Positions 1 through 7,250 are shown, counted from the first letter of the stretch. The stretch: DNA of 17,246 bases from an uncultured Ruminococcus sp. (GCA_937902395.1 CALGTV010000076.1:1-17246); one strand, 5' to 3'. Notes: generated from the letters alone by a model not told the origin. Made by a program: numbers and translations.

Positions 1-1168
1 CATTAATGTTTGCTTTTATACCAAATACTAATCCAGCCAAAGCTCCTACTTCTTCACCATTAGCTATTTTTTCATCTATATCAACATCTTTCAGCTTATC
101 GCCCAAGCCCGGAAGCATACCGATAATGGACTTCATACTACCCATTTTCTTAATTTGCTTCATCTGGTCAAGGAGATCGTTCATATCAAACTTGTTTTCC
201 TTGAACTTCTTAGTAAGCTTTTCAGCCTCCTGATGAGACATAACATTTTCTGCTTTTTCGATAAGGGTAAGCACATCGCCCATACCGAGAATTCTTGAAG
301 CCATACGCTCTGGGTGGAACTGCTCAAAATCGTCAAGCTTTTCGCCCATACCCACATATTTGATAGGCTTACCTGTAACGGACAGTACAGAGAGAGCCGC
401 ACCGCCACGGGTATCTGAATCAAGCTTTGACATAAGAACGCCTGTGATTCCCACAGCCTCATCAAAGGCTGTTGCAACGTTTACAGCGTCCTGACCTGTC
501 ATAGCATCAACAACGAGCATAATCTCGTTGGGATTTGTCAGCTCCTTGATTTTTTTCAGCTCATCCATTAGAGCCTCATCAACGTGGAGACGACCAGCTG
601 TATCGATAATAAGTATATCGTGACCGTAGTCCTTAGCGTGTGCAAGAGCTTTCTGGGCAATGATAACGGGGTCAATCTGTCCCATTTCGAATACCTTTAC
701 ATCAGCCTTAGCGCCCACAACCTGTAACTGATTAATAGCAGCAGGACGATAGATATCACAAGCCGCAAGGAGGGGACGATGTCCCTCTTTTTTCAGCATT
801 TTTGCCAGTTTAGCGGCATGGGTAGTCTTACCCGAACCCTGAAGACCGCACATCATAATAACCGTAGGCGGCTTTGACGCGTAGTTGATTCGCGAGTTGC
901 GGTTGCCCATAAGGGAGCAGAGCTCCTCATTAACAATCTTGATAACCTGCTGAGCAGGGGTAAGGCTTGTGAGAACGTCCTCGCCGACAGCTCTTTCAGA
1001 AACCTTAGCTACGAAATCCTTAACGACCTTGTAGCTTACATCGGCTTCAAGAAGTGCCAGTTTAACCTCACGCATAGCTTCCTTGACATCTTTCTCCGTG
1101 AGCTTTCCTCTGGATTTCAGTTTTTTAAAGACGTTATTCAGTTTTTCGGAAAGTCCTTCGAATGCCAT
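1..1168 (-). CDS. ffh: Signal recognition particle protein Ffh (SRP54), C-terminus cut by window edge
   Basis: Ffh is the SRP GTPase that binds 4.5S/6S-type SRP RNA and signal peptides of nascent membrane proteins and docks with FtsY. The 389 visible codons show the N domain (about residues 1-95), then the G domain with P-loop GLQGSGKTT (108-116), the G3 motif DTAGR (189-193), SKLD (247-250) and the DTRGG loop, then the start of the M domain (about 300 on). The ATG at 1168 follows TGGAGG with good spacing, 18 nt after ylxM, so the two are co-transcribed. The reading frame stays open to the edge. However, from residue 368, just after the family-typical DVDIDEK, the sequence stops looking like Ffh. 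The expected EAII.SMT..ER helix is absent and the last 22 codons are AT-rich (see findings). The family is usually about 450 residues long. Identity of residues 1-367 is certain; the tail is not. Confidence 0.96.
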   Translation of the reverse strand, partial: MAFEGLSEKLNNVFKKLKSRGKLTEKDVKEAMREVKLALLEADVSYKVVKDFVAKVSERAVGEDVLTSLTPAQQVIKIVNEELCSLMGNRNSRINYASKPPTVIMMCGLQGSGKTTHAAKLAKMLKKEGHRPLLAACDIYRPAAINQLQVVGAKADVKVFEMGQIDPVIIAQKALAHAKDYGHDILIIDTAGRLHVDEALMDELKKIKELTNPNEIMLVVDAMTGQDAVNVATAFDEAVGITGVLMSKLDSDTRGGAALSVLSVTGKPIKYVGMGEKLDDFEQFHPERMASRILGMGDVLTLIEKAENVMSHQEAEKLTKKFKENKFDMNDLLDQMKQIKKMGSMKSIIGMLPGLGDKLKDVDIDEKIANGEEVGALAGLVFGIKANIN

Positions 1169-1186
1169 AAGCTGCCTCCATAAAAG

Positions 1187-1525
1187 TTATATTAAAAGCT
1201 CCAGTCCTTTTTCGACTTCGGCGTTGATAGTATTTCTTATATTTTCATTTTCCACAAGCTTTGCCGCATTGCTTATACTGTTGAAGCAATCCTGCATTTT
1301 ACCCAATCTTTCGGCAAATCCAAGCTTTTCTTCATAGTTGAGAAGAATTTCCTCGCCGCGTTTTATAAAGCTTCGCACAGCCTGTCTTGTGATACCCATA
1401 GGGTTGCCGATTTCCGAGAGTGACAAATCCTCGCAGTAATACAGCTCCATAACATCGCGCTGTTTTTCGGTAAGCAATTCACCGTAGAAATCCAGGAGCA
1501 TAACAAATTTAAGCTCTTTTGCCAT
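1187..1525 (-). CDS. ylxM: YlxM-family helix-turn-helix SRP-associated protein (UPF0122)
   Basis: This 112-residue protein sits directly upstream of ffh. It belongs to the YlxM/UPF0122 family, small sigma-region-4-like HTH proteins encoded with ffh in Firmicutes and reported to modulate SRP GTPase activity. What is seen: an N-terminal helix with YGELLTEKQRDVMELYY (about residues 14-30), then a recognition-helix segment LSLSEIGNPMGITRQAVRS (35-53), then a charged, probably coiled C-terminal half. Length matches the family (about 105-120). The start ATG at 1525 is preceded by AAGGCGG, and a full SigA promoter lies 43 nt upstream. Whether it acts as a transcription factor or only as an SRP accessory cannot be told from sequence. 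Confidence 0.93.
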   Translation of the reverse strand: MAKELKFVMLLDFYGELLTEKQRDVMELYYCEDLSLSEIGNPMGITRQAVRSFIKRGEEILLNYEEKLGFAERLGKMQDCFNSISNAAKLVENENIRNTINAEVEKGLELLI

Positions 1526-1567
1526 AAAACAGCCGCCTTTCGGGTGTAATGAAAAATCACTTTACAC

Positions 1568-1596
1568 ATTATACACCATATTTCGCAATTTGTCAA
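1568..1596 (-). promoter_or_regulatory. SigA promoter of ylxM-ffh
   Basis: On the minus strand TTGACA (1591-1596) and TATAAT (1568-1573) are separated by exactly 17 nt, a perfect consensus vegetative promoter. Transcription would start near 1561, giving a leader of about 35 nt before ylxM. Confidence 0.9.
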
Positions 1597-1656
1597 GGGG
1601 GATTGAATATTTTTAAATATGTTTACTTGAATTTTCGTCCATTTCCCTAAATAAAA

Positions 1657-1840
1657 CAGGGCGAATTTTTCCGCCCTGCGAGATTGTCGAAAAACCTGAA
1701 TTTCGTTCCGAAATTGCGGGCGACCAATGGTCGCCCCTACACAAAATAACGCAATATAGCCAATTGTAGGGGCGAGCATTGCTCGCCCTTAATTTAAACA
1801 TATCTTTTTCTATAGACTGAGGGCGGAAATTCCGCCCTGC
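1657..1840. repeat. Cluster of four GC-rich palindromes in the ylxM/dockerin-gene spacer (REP-like)
   Basis: The spacer 1526-1847 has no convincing gene. It holds four perfect short hairpins. Two outer ones of one family are CAGGGCG/CGCCCTG at 1657-1678 and GGGCGGAA/TTCCGCCC at 1821-1837. Two inner ones are GGGCGACC/GGTCGCCC at 1718-1736 and GGGCGAGC/GCTCGCCC at 1770-1788. The inner pair is itself inverted: CGCCCCTAC at 1732-1740 faces GTAGGGGCG at 1766-1774. None has a U-tract, so they are not ordinary terminators. They resemble dispersed intergenic palindromes. Multi-copy status in the genome is inferred, although the 9-mer CGCCCCTAC recurs at 3149-3157. Confidence 0.75.
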
Positions 1841-1847
1841 AAGTCAG

Positions 1848-2906
1848 TTATGAATTGAGATAATCTTCAAGTGTGCCTGTGCCGCCTGTAGAGATATATG
1901 CGTAGTATGCAAGTATCAGTGAAGCGTCAGAAGCGTCGATTGTGCCGTCTTTGTTGACATCTGCGGCGGCTATCTGCGCTTCTGTCAGCTCCGATTCCTT
2001 GCCTGTTGATACAAGTGCGTATACTGCAAGGACATTTGAAGCGTCGCTGGCATCTACTGTGCTGTCGCCGTTTATATCGCCGAGGGGGAGAACGGGTTCG
2101 TCTGTGGGAGGTGTTACAGGTTCGCCTGTGGGAATTAATGTAAATGTTGCAGTTGTTTCGTTTCCGCAATCATATTTATACGAAACAGCCTTTGTAATGT
2201 CTGCAACTGTGAGAATATTGCCCTCAACAGTACCGTTTTCCCATTCAGAAGCTTTTGATATATCAAAGCCTGTGGGGAGAGTTGAGAGGTCGAATTTGTT
2301 GTCTTTCAAATTAATTACATATGTGTTATCTTCGCAGATAAGACTGGATAACTGCCTGTTTTTGCTTAAATTAATTGATGTGAGTAGATTATTACCGCAA
2401 TACAATCCTTTTAATGCAGTATTCTTGCTTACATCAATAGTTGTGAGTTCATTATCATAACAATGTAATAATGTCAATGCTGTATTACTACTTACATCAA
2501 TGGCTGTGAGCTGATTAGAATTGCAAGATAAATTTAATAGTGCTGTATTTTTACTTACATCAAGTGAAATAAGTTGGTTATTATTGCAAAGCAGATATTT
2601 CAATACAGTAAAGTACTCTATACCTGTCAAATCAGAAATACCTTTGTCATTTACGGAAATTACAGTAATAGATTCAATTTCCGTCGCAGAAAGCACTCCG
2701 TCACCATTAATATCAAAATTATCAGCTACATATTGTCTGAAAATCTCATCAGGAAAGTTTGCTGCGTTAATTGCCACGCTTCCCTCAGTGGCGTATGCGG
2801 TGTTTATATCAGCGTTTATGAATGTATTCTGCGGCATATATGCCATAGTTCCCGAACATATCAGCAAAGCCGCTGTTACTGCAAGAAATTTTTTTAATTT
2901 GCCCAT
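1848..2906 (-). CDS. Secreted leucine-rich-repeat protein with EF-hand segment and C-terminal type I dockerin
   Basis: A 352-residue exported protein. It has a signal peptide (KLKKF, hydrophobic AVTAALLICSGTMA), an N-terminal calcium-loop segment DINGDGVLSATE, and then four 21-residue leucine-rich repeats plus a degenerate fifth, each of the form L..L.C..NQLT.IDVSKNT. A short beta-rich stretch and a PT-rich linker follow. The C-terminus is a type I dockerin with two calcium-binding repeats, GDINGDSTVDASDASNVLA and ADVNKDGTIDASDASLILA. Dockerins bind cohesins on scaffoldins, so the protein probably joins a cellulosome-like complex or the cell surface; the LRR part suggests a binding rather than catalytic role. 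I chose the ATG at 2906 (AAAGGAG, spacing 9). The ATG at 2912 (spacing 3) is possible, and the open frame extends to 3011 without an RBS. It is monocistronic, with its own promoter at 2961-2989. No catalytic domain is visible. Confidence 0.9.
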   Translation of the reverse strand: MGKLKKFLAVTAALLICSGTMAYMPQNTFINADINTAYATEGSVAINAANFPDEIFRQYVADNFDINGDGVLSATEIESITVISVNDKGISDLTGIEYFTVLKYLLCNNNQLISLDVSKNTALLNLSCNSNQLTAIDVSSNTALTLLHCYDNELTTIDVSKNTALKGLYCGNNLLTSINLSKNRQLSSLICEDNTYVINLKDNKFDLSTLPTGFDISKASEWENGTVEGNILTVADITKAVSYKYDCGNETTATFTLIPTGEPVTPPTDEPVLPLGDINGDSTVDASDASNVLAVYALVSTGKESELTEAQIAAADVNKDGTIDASDASLILAYYAYISTGGTGTLEDYLNS

Positions 2907-2960
2907 TTTCATAATCTCCTTTAGTTTCAAAAATTTCAATAAATAATATCGGATACTTAT

Positions 2961-2989
2961 ATTATACAGTAAATTATATCCAAATTCAA
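2961..2989 (-). promoter_or_regulatory. SigA promoter of the LRR-dockerin gene
   Basis: Minus-strand TTGAAT (2984-2989), 17-nt spacer, TATAAT (2961-2966). It lies 54 nt upstream of the chosen start at 2906 in an AT-rich region. Confidence 0.8.
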
Positions 2990-3074
2990 TGAATTTATAT
3001 AAAATTAACAATTTTACGTCTTTTTTTCCAAATCAAACCATAAATTTACAGCAATATACACAAAGAAATCTCCC

Positions 3075-3107
3075 GAAAAATAAAAGGCGGAAGAAATCCT
3101 CCGCCTT
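3075..3107 (-). terminator. Rho-independent terminator after murA
   Basis: Perfect 8-bp stem AAGGCGGA (3084-3091) / TCCGCCTT (3100-3107), followed on the minus strand by TTTTATTTTT (3074-3083). It is placed 71 nt after the murA stop codon and separates murA from the downstream dockerin gene. Confidence 0.88.
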
Positions 3108-3126
3108 ATTTTATAGAAAAATGTGT

Positions 3127-3157
3127 TTTGCGCAGGCACACAGGAATGCGCCCCTAC
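3127..3157. repeat. Fragment related to the intergenic GTAGGGGCG repeat
   Basis: Between murA and its terminator, the minus strand reads GTAGGGGCGCATTCCTGTGT followed by GCCTGCGC. It shares the GTAGGGGCG edge with the palindromes at 1732-1740 and 1766-1774. It looks like a degraded copy of the same dispersed family; this is inference from a 9-bp match plus composition. Confidence 0.4.
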
Positions 3158-3178
3158 ATTTTTAATTCTTAATTAACA

Positions 3179-4477
3179 TCAACCAGCCGCTTTATTGGAA
3201 TTCTTAGCCGCCTTATTATCAGGAATACTAACCTTTTCGATATCCGCGCCGAGCTGACGGAGCTTACCCTCCATGCAGTCGTAACCGCGCTCAATGTGGA
3301 AGATATCCTCAATTTCAGTAACACCCGAAGCCGCAAGTCCGGCTATAATCAGAGCCGCACCTGCGCGGAGGTCACAAGCTTTAACGGGAGCGCCCATAAG
3401 CTTGCCTGTACCCTCGATAAGAGCAACTTTGCCGTTTACAGTGATATCTGCGCCCATACGTCTGAGCTCGTCAACGTAACCGAAGCGCTGGTCCCAGATA
3501 TTTTCGGTAATAATGCTTGTACCCTCAGCAAGAGTGAGCAGAGTTGCAATCTGCGACTGCATATCTGTGGGGAATCCGGGGTGAGGCGCTGTCTTGACAT
3601 TAGCCTTGACAAGAGGACCGTCAACCCATACCCTTATGCTGTCGTCAAACTGCTCTATATTTACGCCGATTTTTTCCATTTTCTTCGTAATGGATTCAAG
3701 ATGTTTCGGGATAACGTTTTTGATAACAGCGTCCCCCTTTGTAGCCGCGATTGCAGCCATAAATGTACCTGCTTCAATCTGGTCGGGAATAACGGCATAT
3801 GTTGTGCCATGGAGACTTTCAACACCGCGAATCTTGATAACGTCCGTACCTGCGCCCATGATATTTGCGCCCATGGAGTTGAGGAAATTAGCAAGGTCAA
3901 CGATATGAGGCTCTTTTGCGGCATTTTCAATAACCGTAAGCCCCTCCGCCTTTACAGCGGCAAGCATGGCGTTCATTGTAGCTCCGACGGTTACAACATC
4001 GAAGAATATGGGATTTCCGCTGAGCTTTTCAGCTGTAAGGTCAATCATTCCCTGTGAGAGATTATACTCAGCACCAAGAGCAGAAAATGCCTTTAAATGC
4101 TGGTCAATAGGGCGGTCTCCCAGAGGACAGCCGCCGGGCATTGATACTCTTGCCTTATTGAATTTTCCCAGTAAAGCGCCAAGGAAATAATATGACGCTC
4201 TCATTTTTCTTGCAGTCTCATATGGGACGCAGAAATTTGTAATCGTCGTGGGATCGATACGATATGTGTTATTCCCCATTTCTGCTATATCCGCGCCCAT
4301 TTCGCGCAGAATACGCAGACATATATTAACATCGCTGATAGTCGGTACATTTTCGATAATGCAGGGCTCATCCGACAGTATAACGGCAGGAAGTATAGCA
4401 ACAGCGGCATTTTTTGCTCCGCTTATAACAACCTCGCCTGTAAGACGGCGGCCGCCCTTTATCACAAACTTATCCAC
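3179..4477 (-). CDS. murA: UDP-N-acetylglucosamine 1-carboxyvinyltransferase MurA
   Basis: MurA transfers enolpyruvate from PEP to UDP-GlcNAc, the first committed cytoplasmic step of peptidoglycan synthesis and the fosfomycin target. The 432 residues align with the family from end to end. Visible are the substrate-binding K22-N23 in GAKNAA, the mobile loop MPGGCPLGDRPIDQHLK with active-site Cys117 (Cys115 in E. coli), D305 in FPTDMQSQ (the catalytic-base equivalent), and ENIWDQRFGYVDELRRMGA. The start is a GTG at 4477 preceded by AAGGAG with 8-nt spacing. A short lysine/asparagine-rich tail (about 420-432) exceeds the usual 417-420 length. It lies 49 nt after the tandem cyclophilin gene and is probably co-transcribed with it. 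Firmicutes often carry two MurA paralogues; the window does not say which this is. Confidence 0.97.
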   Translation of the reverse strand: MDKFVIKGGRRLTGEVVISGAKNAAVAILPAVILSDEPCIIENVPTISDVNICLRILREMGADIAEMGNNTYRIDPTTITNFCVPYETARKMRASYYFLGALLGKFNKARVSMPGGCPLGDRPIDQHLKAFSALGAEYNLSQGMIDLTAEKLSGNPIFFDVVTVGATMNAMLAAVKAEGLTVIENAAKEPHIVDLANFLNSMGANIMGAGTDVIKIRGVESLHGTTYAVIPDQIEAGTFMAAIAATKGDAVIKNVIPKHLESITKKMEKIGVNIEQFDDSIRVWVDGPLVKANVKTAPHPGFPTDMQSQIATLLTLAEGTSIITENIWDQRFGYVDELRRMGADITVNGKVALIEGTGKLMGAPVKACDLRAGAALIIAGLAASGVTEIEDIFHIERGYDCMEGKLRQLGADIEKVSIPDNKAAKNSNKAAG

Positions 4478-4526
4478 TTTATTCTCTCCTTAATTTTGCA
4501 GTATTAAAAAATCACTGCACATTCTT

Positions 4527-6143
4527 TTATTCTGCTTCTGTCTCTGTTTCAGCTTCTGTGATTTCTTCTGTATTCTCTATATTCTCTGTATTTTCAGTGT
4601 TTTCTTTCTCTGTATCTGTATTTTCTTCAGCTTCGGAAGCTTCCTCAGAGGCTTCTTCTGTTTCTGTAGTTTCTTCCTCATCCTCAGCTGAATAATCTGA
4701 AATATACCACTTTATTTCGCTTCCGTCGTATTCCTCAACGGTTACGGATTCCATAACAACATCTGTAAGAGGCTTATTATTTGTATCTGTTTCAACCTTC
4801 TGAATCTCAAAAATGATGTCAAGACCGTCGATAACCTGACCAAAAACGGTATAAGAACCGTCAAGGAAAGGCGTTCCGCCCTGTGTGCTGTAAATTTCCT
4901 TGGCTGTATCTCGGAATGTATATCCCTGTGCGGCAAGGCTTTCAAAGCCTGCTTCATCGTAAACCTCACCTGTTACGATATAGAACTGACTGCCGTTTGT
5001 AGCTGTAGAGCCTGAATTTGCATAAGCAACAGCACCTGCGGCATGGATAAGGTTGTAATACTTACCGCCGTCAAAGCTTTCGCCCCATATAGATTCGCCG
5101 CCCATACCAGTGCCCTGTGGGTCGCCGCCCTGAATCATGAAATCTTCAATGATTCTGTGGAATGTAAGGCCGTCGTAATAGCCGCTTTTTGCGTGTTCAA
5201 CGAAGTTTTCAACACCCTTTGGTGCAACCTCGGGGAAAAGTCGGAATTTAACTGTTCCATAATCCTTGAACTTGATAGATATTATCTCATCGCCCTTTTC
5301 GGGAGCTGTGTAGTTTATCGGAACAGCGTCCACAGGATTATCAAAGTCATAATCGCTGAGATGCCATTTAATTTCCTCGCCGTTGTACTTTGTAAGCTTA
5401 ACGGATTCCATAACAACATCTTCCGCAATAGGCTTATCATTTGAATCTGTAGCAACATACTGAATCTTGAAAATTACATCAAGACCGTCAATAACCTGAC
5501 CGAAAACGGTATAATTTCCGTCAAGGAAAGGTGCGCCGCCTGACTGCTTATACATTTCTTTTTGCTTTTCAGTAAAGGAATATCCGTAACCCTCGTATGT
5601 TGTAAGGAGTTCATCTGTGATATTCTGTTCACCTGTAACAATATAGAACTGACTGCCGTTTGTAGCAGTTGAACCTGAATTTGCATAAGCAAGAGCGCCT
5701 GTAACATGACCAAGTGCAGGATTTACACCGCCGTCAAATTTACCACCCCATGTAGATTCACCGCCTGTACCGTTGCCAAGAGGGTCACCGCCCTGAATCA
5801 TGAAATCCTTGATGATTCTGTGGAAAGTAAGACCATTGTAATAGCCGCTTTCAACAAGCTTTGTGAAGTTTTCGCAGGCTGTTTCGGCGTATTCGGGGAA
5901 AAGTCTTACTTTAACAGTGCCGAAATCTTTAAAATTGATTTCTACGATAGTATCACCGTTTTCCGGCGCTGTGTAGTTCATAATGTCCACGTTTTCAGCA
6001 GGCTTTGTTTCGGATTCACCGATAACAGTCTGTGATGAACCGTCTTTACCGGCAGTAGTATGAACGTCTTCCTTTCCGCAGGCTGTAAGCATTGAAGCGG
6101 CAGTAAGTCCGCAGACTGCAAGAGCAAGTAATTTTTTATTCAT
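4527..6143 (-). CDS. Lipoprotein with two tandem cyclophilin-type peptidyl-prolyl isomerase domains
   Basis: A 538-residue exported lipoprotein. The signal peptide ends in lipobox LTAC (Cys22), so it is anchored in the outer leaflet of the membrane. After a polar linker come two cyclophilin domains, about 64-252 and 284-472. Each contains FHRII.DFMIQGGDP (108-121 and 328-342) with the catalytic Arg, Phe, Met and Gln, and ANSGSTATNGSQFYIVTGE. Each domain ends in a matching module (YNGEEIKWHLSDYDFDNP and YDGSEIKWYISDYSAEDEE), so the duplication unit is about 220 residues. The C-terminus (487-538) is an acidic Glu/Thr/Asn low-complexity tail. The likely role is proline isomerisation and folding of secreted proteins outside the membrane. 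RBS AGAGGT precedes the ATG at 6143. It is upstream of murA by 49 nt, and a weak GCAGT/ACTGC hairpin (4498-4518) lies between them. A promoter at 6304-6332 would give a leader of about 150 nt. Confidence 0.92.
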   Translation of the reverse strand: MNKKLLALAVCGLTAASMLTACGKEDVHTTAGKDGSSQTVIGESETKPAENVDIMNYTAPENGDTIVEINFKDFGTVKVRLFPEYAETACENFTKLVESGYYNGLTFHRIIKDFMIQGGDPLGNGTGGESTWGGKFDGGVNPALGHVTGALAYANSGSTATNGSQFYIVTGEQNITDELLTTYEGYGYSFTEKQKEMYKQSGGAPFLDGNYTVFGQVIDGLDVIFKIQYVATDSNDKPIAEDVVMESVKLTKYNGEEIKWHLSDYDFDNPVDAVPINYTAPEKGDEIISIKFKDYGTVKFRLFPEVAPKGVENFVEHAKSGYYDGLTFHRIIEDFMIQGGDPQGTGMGGESIWGESFDGGKYYNLIHAAGAVAYANSGSTATNGSQFYIVTGEVYDEAGFESLAAQGYTFRDTAKEIYSTQGGTPFLDGSYTVFGQVIDGLDIIFEIQKVETDTNNKPLTDVVMESVTVEEYDGSEIKWYISDYSAEDEEETTETEEASEEASEAEENTDTEKENTENTENIENTEEITEAETETEAE

Positions 6144-6193
6144 AGGTTACCTCTTTTCATAGGTCGCAGGTTTTAATCTGTTGAAGCGACACA

Positions 6194-6226
6194 ACTGTTA
6201 TGCACTGTTATATACTGTTATACAGT
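6194..6226 (-). repeat. Three 10-bp-phased ACTGTTAT direct repeats in the cyclophilin leader
   Basis: ACTGTTAT occurs at 6194-6201, 6204-6211 and 6214-6221, exactly one helical turn apart. The last copy forms an ACTGT-TAT-ACAGT palindrome (6214-6226). It lies in the probable 5' leader of the tandem cyclophilin gene, about 50 nt before its start. A second TATAAT (6246-6251) without a good -35, a CTGTC/GACAG hairpin (6252-6266) and a CGGATA/TATCCG hairpin (6278-6292) lie just upstream. This suggests a regulator-binding or structured-leader site; the regulator is unknown. Confidence 0.6.
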
Positions 6227-6303
6227 TTTGCAGTTGTTTTGCATTATTATACTGTCACACAGACAGCACAAAGCTGACGGATAAAATATCCGCTATTCAT
6301 TTT

Positions 6304-6332
6304 ATTATACAACATATAAAAGCTTTTGTAAA
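6304..6332 (-). promoter_or_regulatory. Probable SigA promoter of the tandem cyclophilin (and murA) transcript
   Basis: Minus-strand TTTACA (6327-6332), 17-nt spacer, TATAAT (6304-6309), in the 252-nt gap between the two cyclophilin genes. The start would be near 6297, giving a long leader with several small hairpins. Confidence 0.65.
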
Positions 6333-6395
6333 TAGTTTCGGCAAATTTTTGGTAAATATATATGATACATCTATGCCAAATACTGATAAATACGT

Positions 6396-7187
6396 TTATT
6401 TTTCAGATTTGTATACATCAATTTTCACAGAATTTATCATAATATCCTCTTTGGGTATCTTGTAAATTCCGCTGTCGTCTGTTTCAAGAGAAGCAAGAGC
6501 CTCTACAACATCAAATCCCTCATAGGTTTGTCCGATAACTGTAAGCTGCTGTGAAAAATTGGGAATTCCGCCTTTTTCGGTGAAAGCCTTTCCTAATGCC
6601 TCGTTGTCGGAGGCTTCCATAAGCTCTTTTTTCAGTTCATCAGTGAATTCTATGGTGTTGATGATTGCAAAACGACTGCCGTTGTAATAAGTGCCGCCGC
6701 CGAATATTTTCTCCTTGAAAGTGCGGTCTACAGTTGTATTCATAACACATATCGCACCTTTTAAAGGCCACAAATCCTGATGAAGCTCACGCTCCACAAG
6801 CTCACGGTTTTTATCGTAACCCTCCGGCATTTCGCCGTTTTTCAGCTTGCTTCCTGCGGCTGAGTATGCACCGCTGTCTGAATTGAATACATATGTGCCG
6901 TCGTAATAACCACTTTCAGCCAGTTCCGTGAAATTTTTAACAGCATTTGGGGAATGCTCCGGATAAAGCACGAATCTGAATTCACCGAGAGTTGTGTCTA
7001 CAATGGCAATTGGAGCGCCCTCTTTGACATCTTCAAGCTGTACAAGATTCATGGTATCGACATTAAGCGAGATATAGCTGTTATTATTATTGTTCTGCTG
7101 AATCTGGATATACAGCAAAGCAACAGTAAGTATACCCATTATAATTGCAAGTACAATAACAAATTTAGCAAGACTTTTATTTTTCAT
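6396..7187 (-). CDS. Membrane-anchored cyclophilin-like protein with degenerate active site
   Basis: A 263-residue protein with one N-terminal membrane segment (about 8-28) followed by an Asn-rich linker, so the domain lies outside the membrane. The fold is recognisable as cyclophilin: TTLGEFRFVLYPEHSPNAVKNFTELAESGYYDG (65-97) and YYNGSRFAIIN (167-177) mirror the neighbouring lipoprotein, as do FSQQLTVIGQTYEGFDVVEAL (211-231) and ITVxSV-like ends. The catalytic block is lost. Where the paralogue has FHRII.DFMIQGGD, this protein has YVFNSDSGAYSAAGS (99-113), so the active-site Arg, Met and Gln are missing. It is probably not an active isomerase by the classical mechanism and may be a chaperone-like or binding relative. 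RBS AAAGGAAAA precedes the ATG at 7187, and there is a consensus promoter at 7221-7250. Confidence 0.8.
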   Translation of the reverse strand: MKNKSLAKFVIVLAIIMGILTVALLYIQIQQNNNNNSYISLNVDTMNLVQLEDVKEGAPIAIVDTTLGEFRFVLYPEHSPNAVKNFTELAESGYYDGTYVFNSDSGAYSAAGSKLKNGEMPEGYDKNRELVERELHQDLWPLKGAICVMNTTVDRTFKEKIFGGGTYYNGSRFAIINTIEFTDELKKELMEASDNEALGKAFTEKGGIPNFSQQLTVIGQTYEGFDVVEALASLETDDSGIYKIPKEDIMINSVKIDVYKSEK

Positions 7188-7220
7188 TTTAATTTTCCTT
7201 TTCTTTTTATAGATGTATAT

Positions 7221-7250
7221 ATTATATCACTTTTTTGATAAAATTGTCAA
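7221..7250 (-). promoter_or_regulatory. SigA promoter of the degenerate cyclophilin gene
   Basis: Minus-strand TTGACA (7245-7250), 18-nt spacer, TATAAT (7221-7226), 33 nt upstream of the ATG. It is divergent from, and only about 50 bp away from, the fic promoter at 7298-7326. Confidence 0.82.

Noticed and set aside
1..90. A frameshift explaining the odd Ffh tail
   Set aside because: Both alternative frames on the minus strand contain stops within a few codons after DVDIDEK and do not restore the M domain.
1363..1801. Minus-strand ORFs across the ylxM start and palindrome cluster
   Set aside because: They overlap the ylxM promoter and coding region in another frame, have no RBS, and their residues derive from the palindromes.
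3296..4057. A 253-codon plus-strand ORF
   Set aside because: It is the antisense shadow of murA, which matches its family from end to end.
4498..4518. GCAGT/ACTGC hairpin between the tandem cyclophilin and murA as a terminator
   Set aside because: The stem is only 5 bp with an 11-nt loop and only a short, weak T/A tract after it; read-through into murA is more likely.
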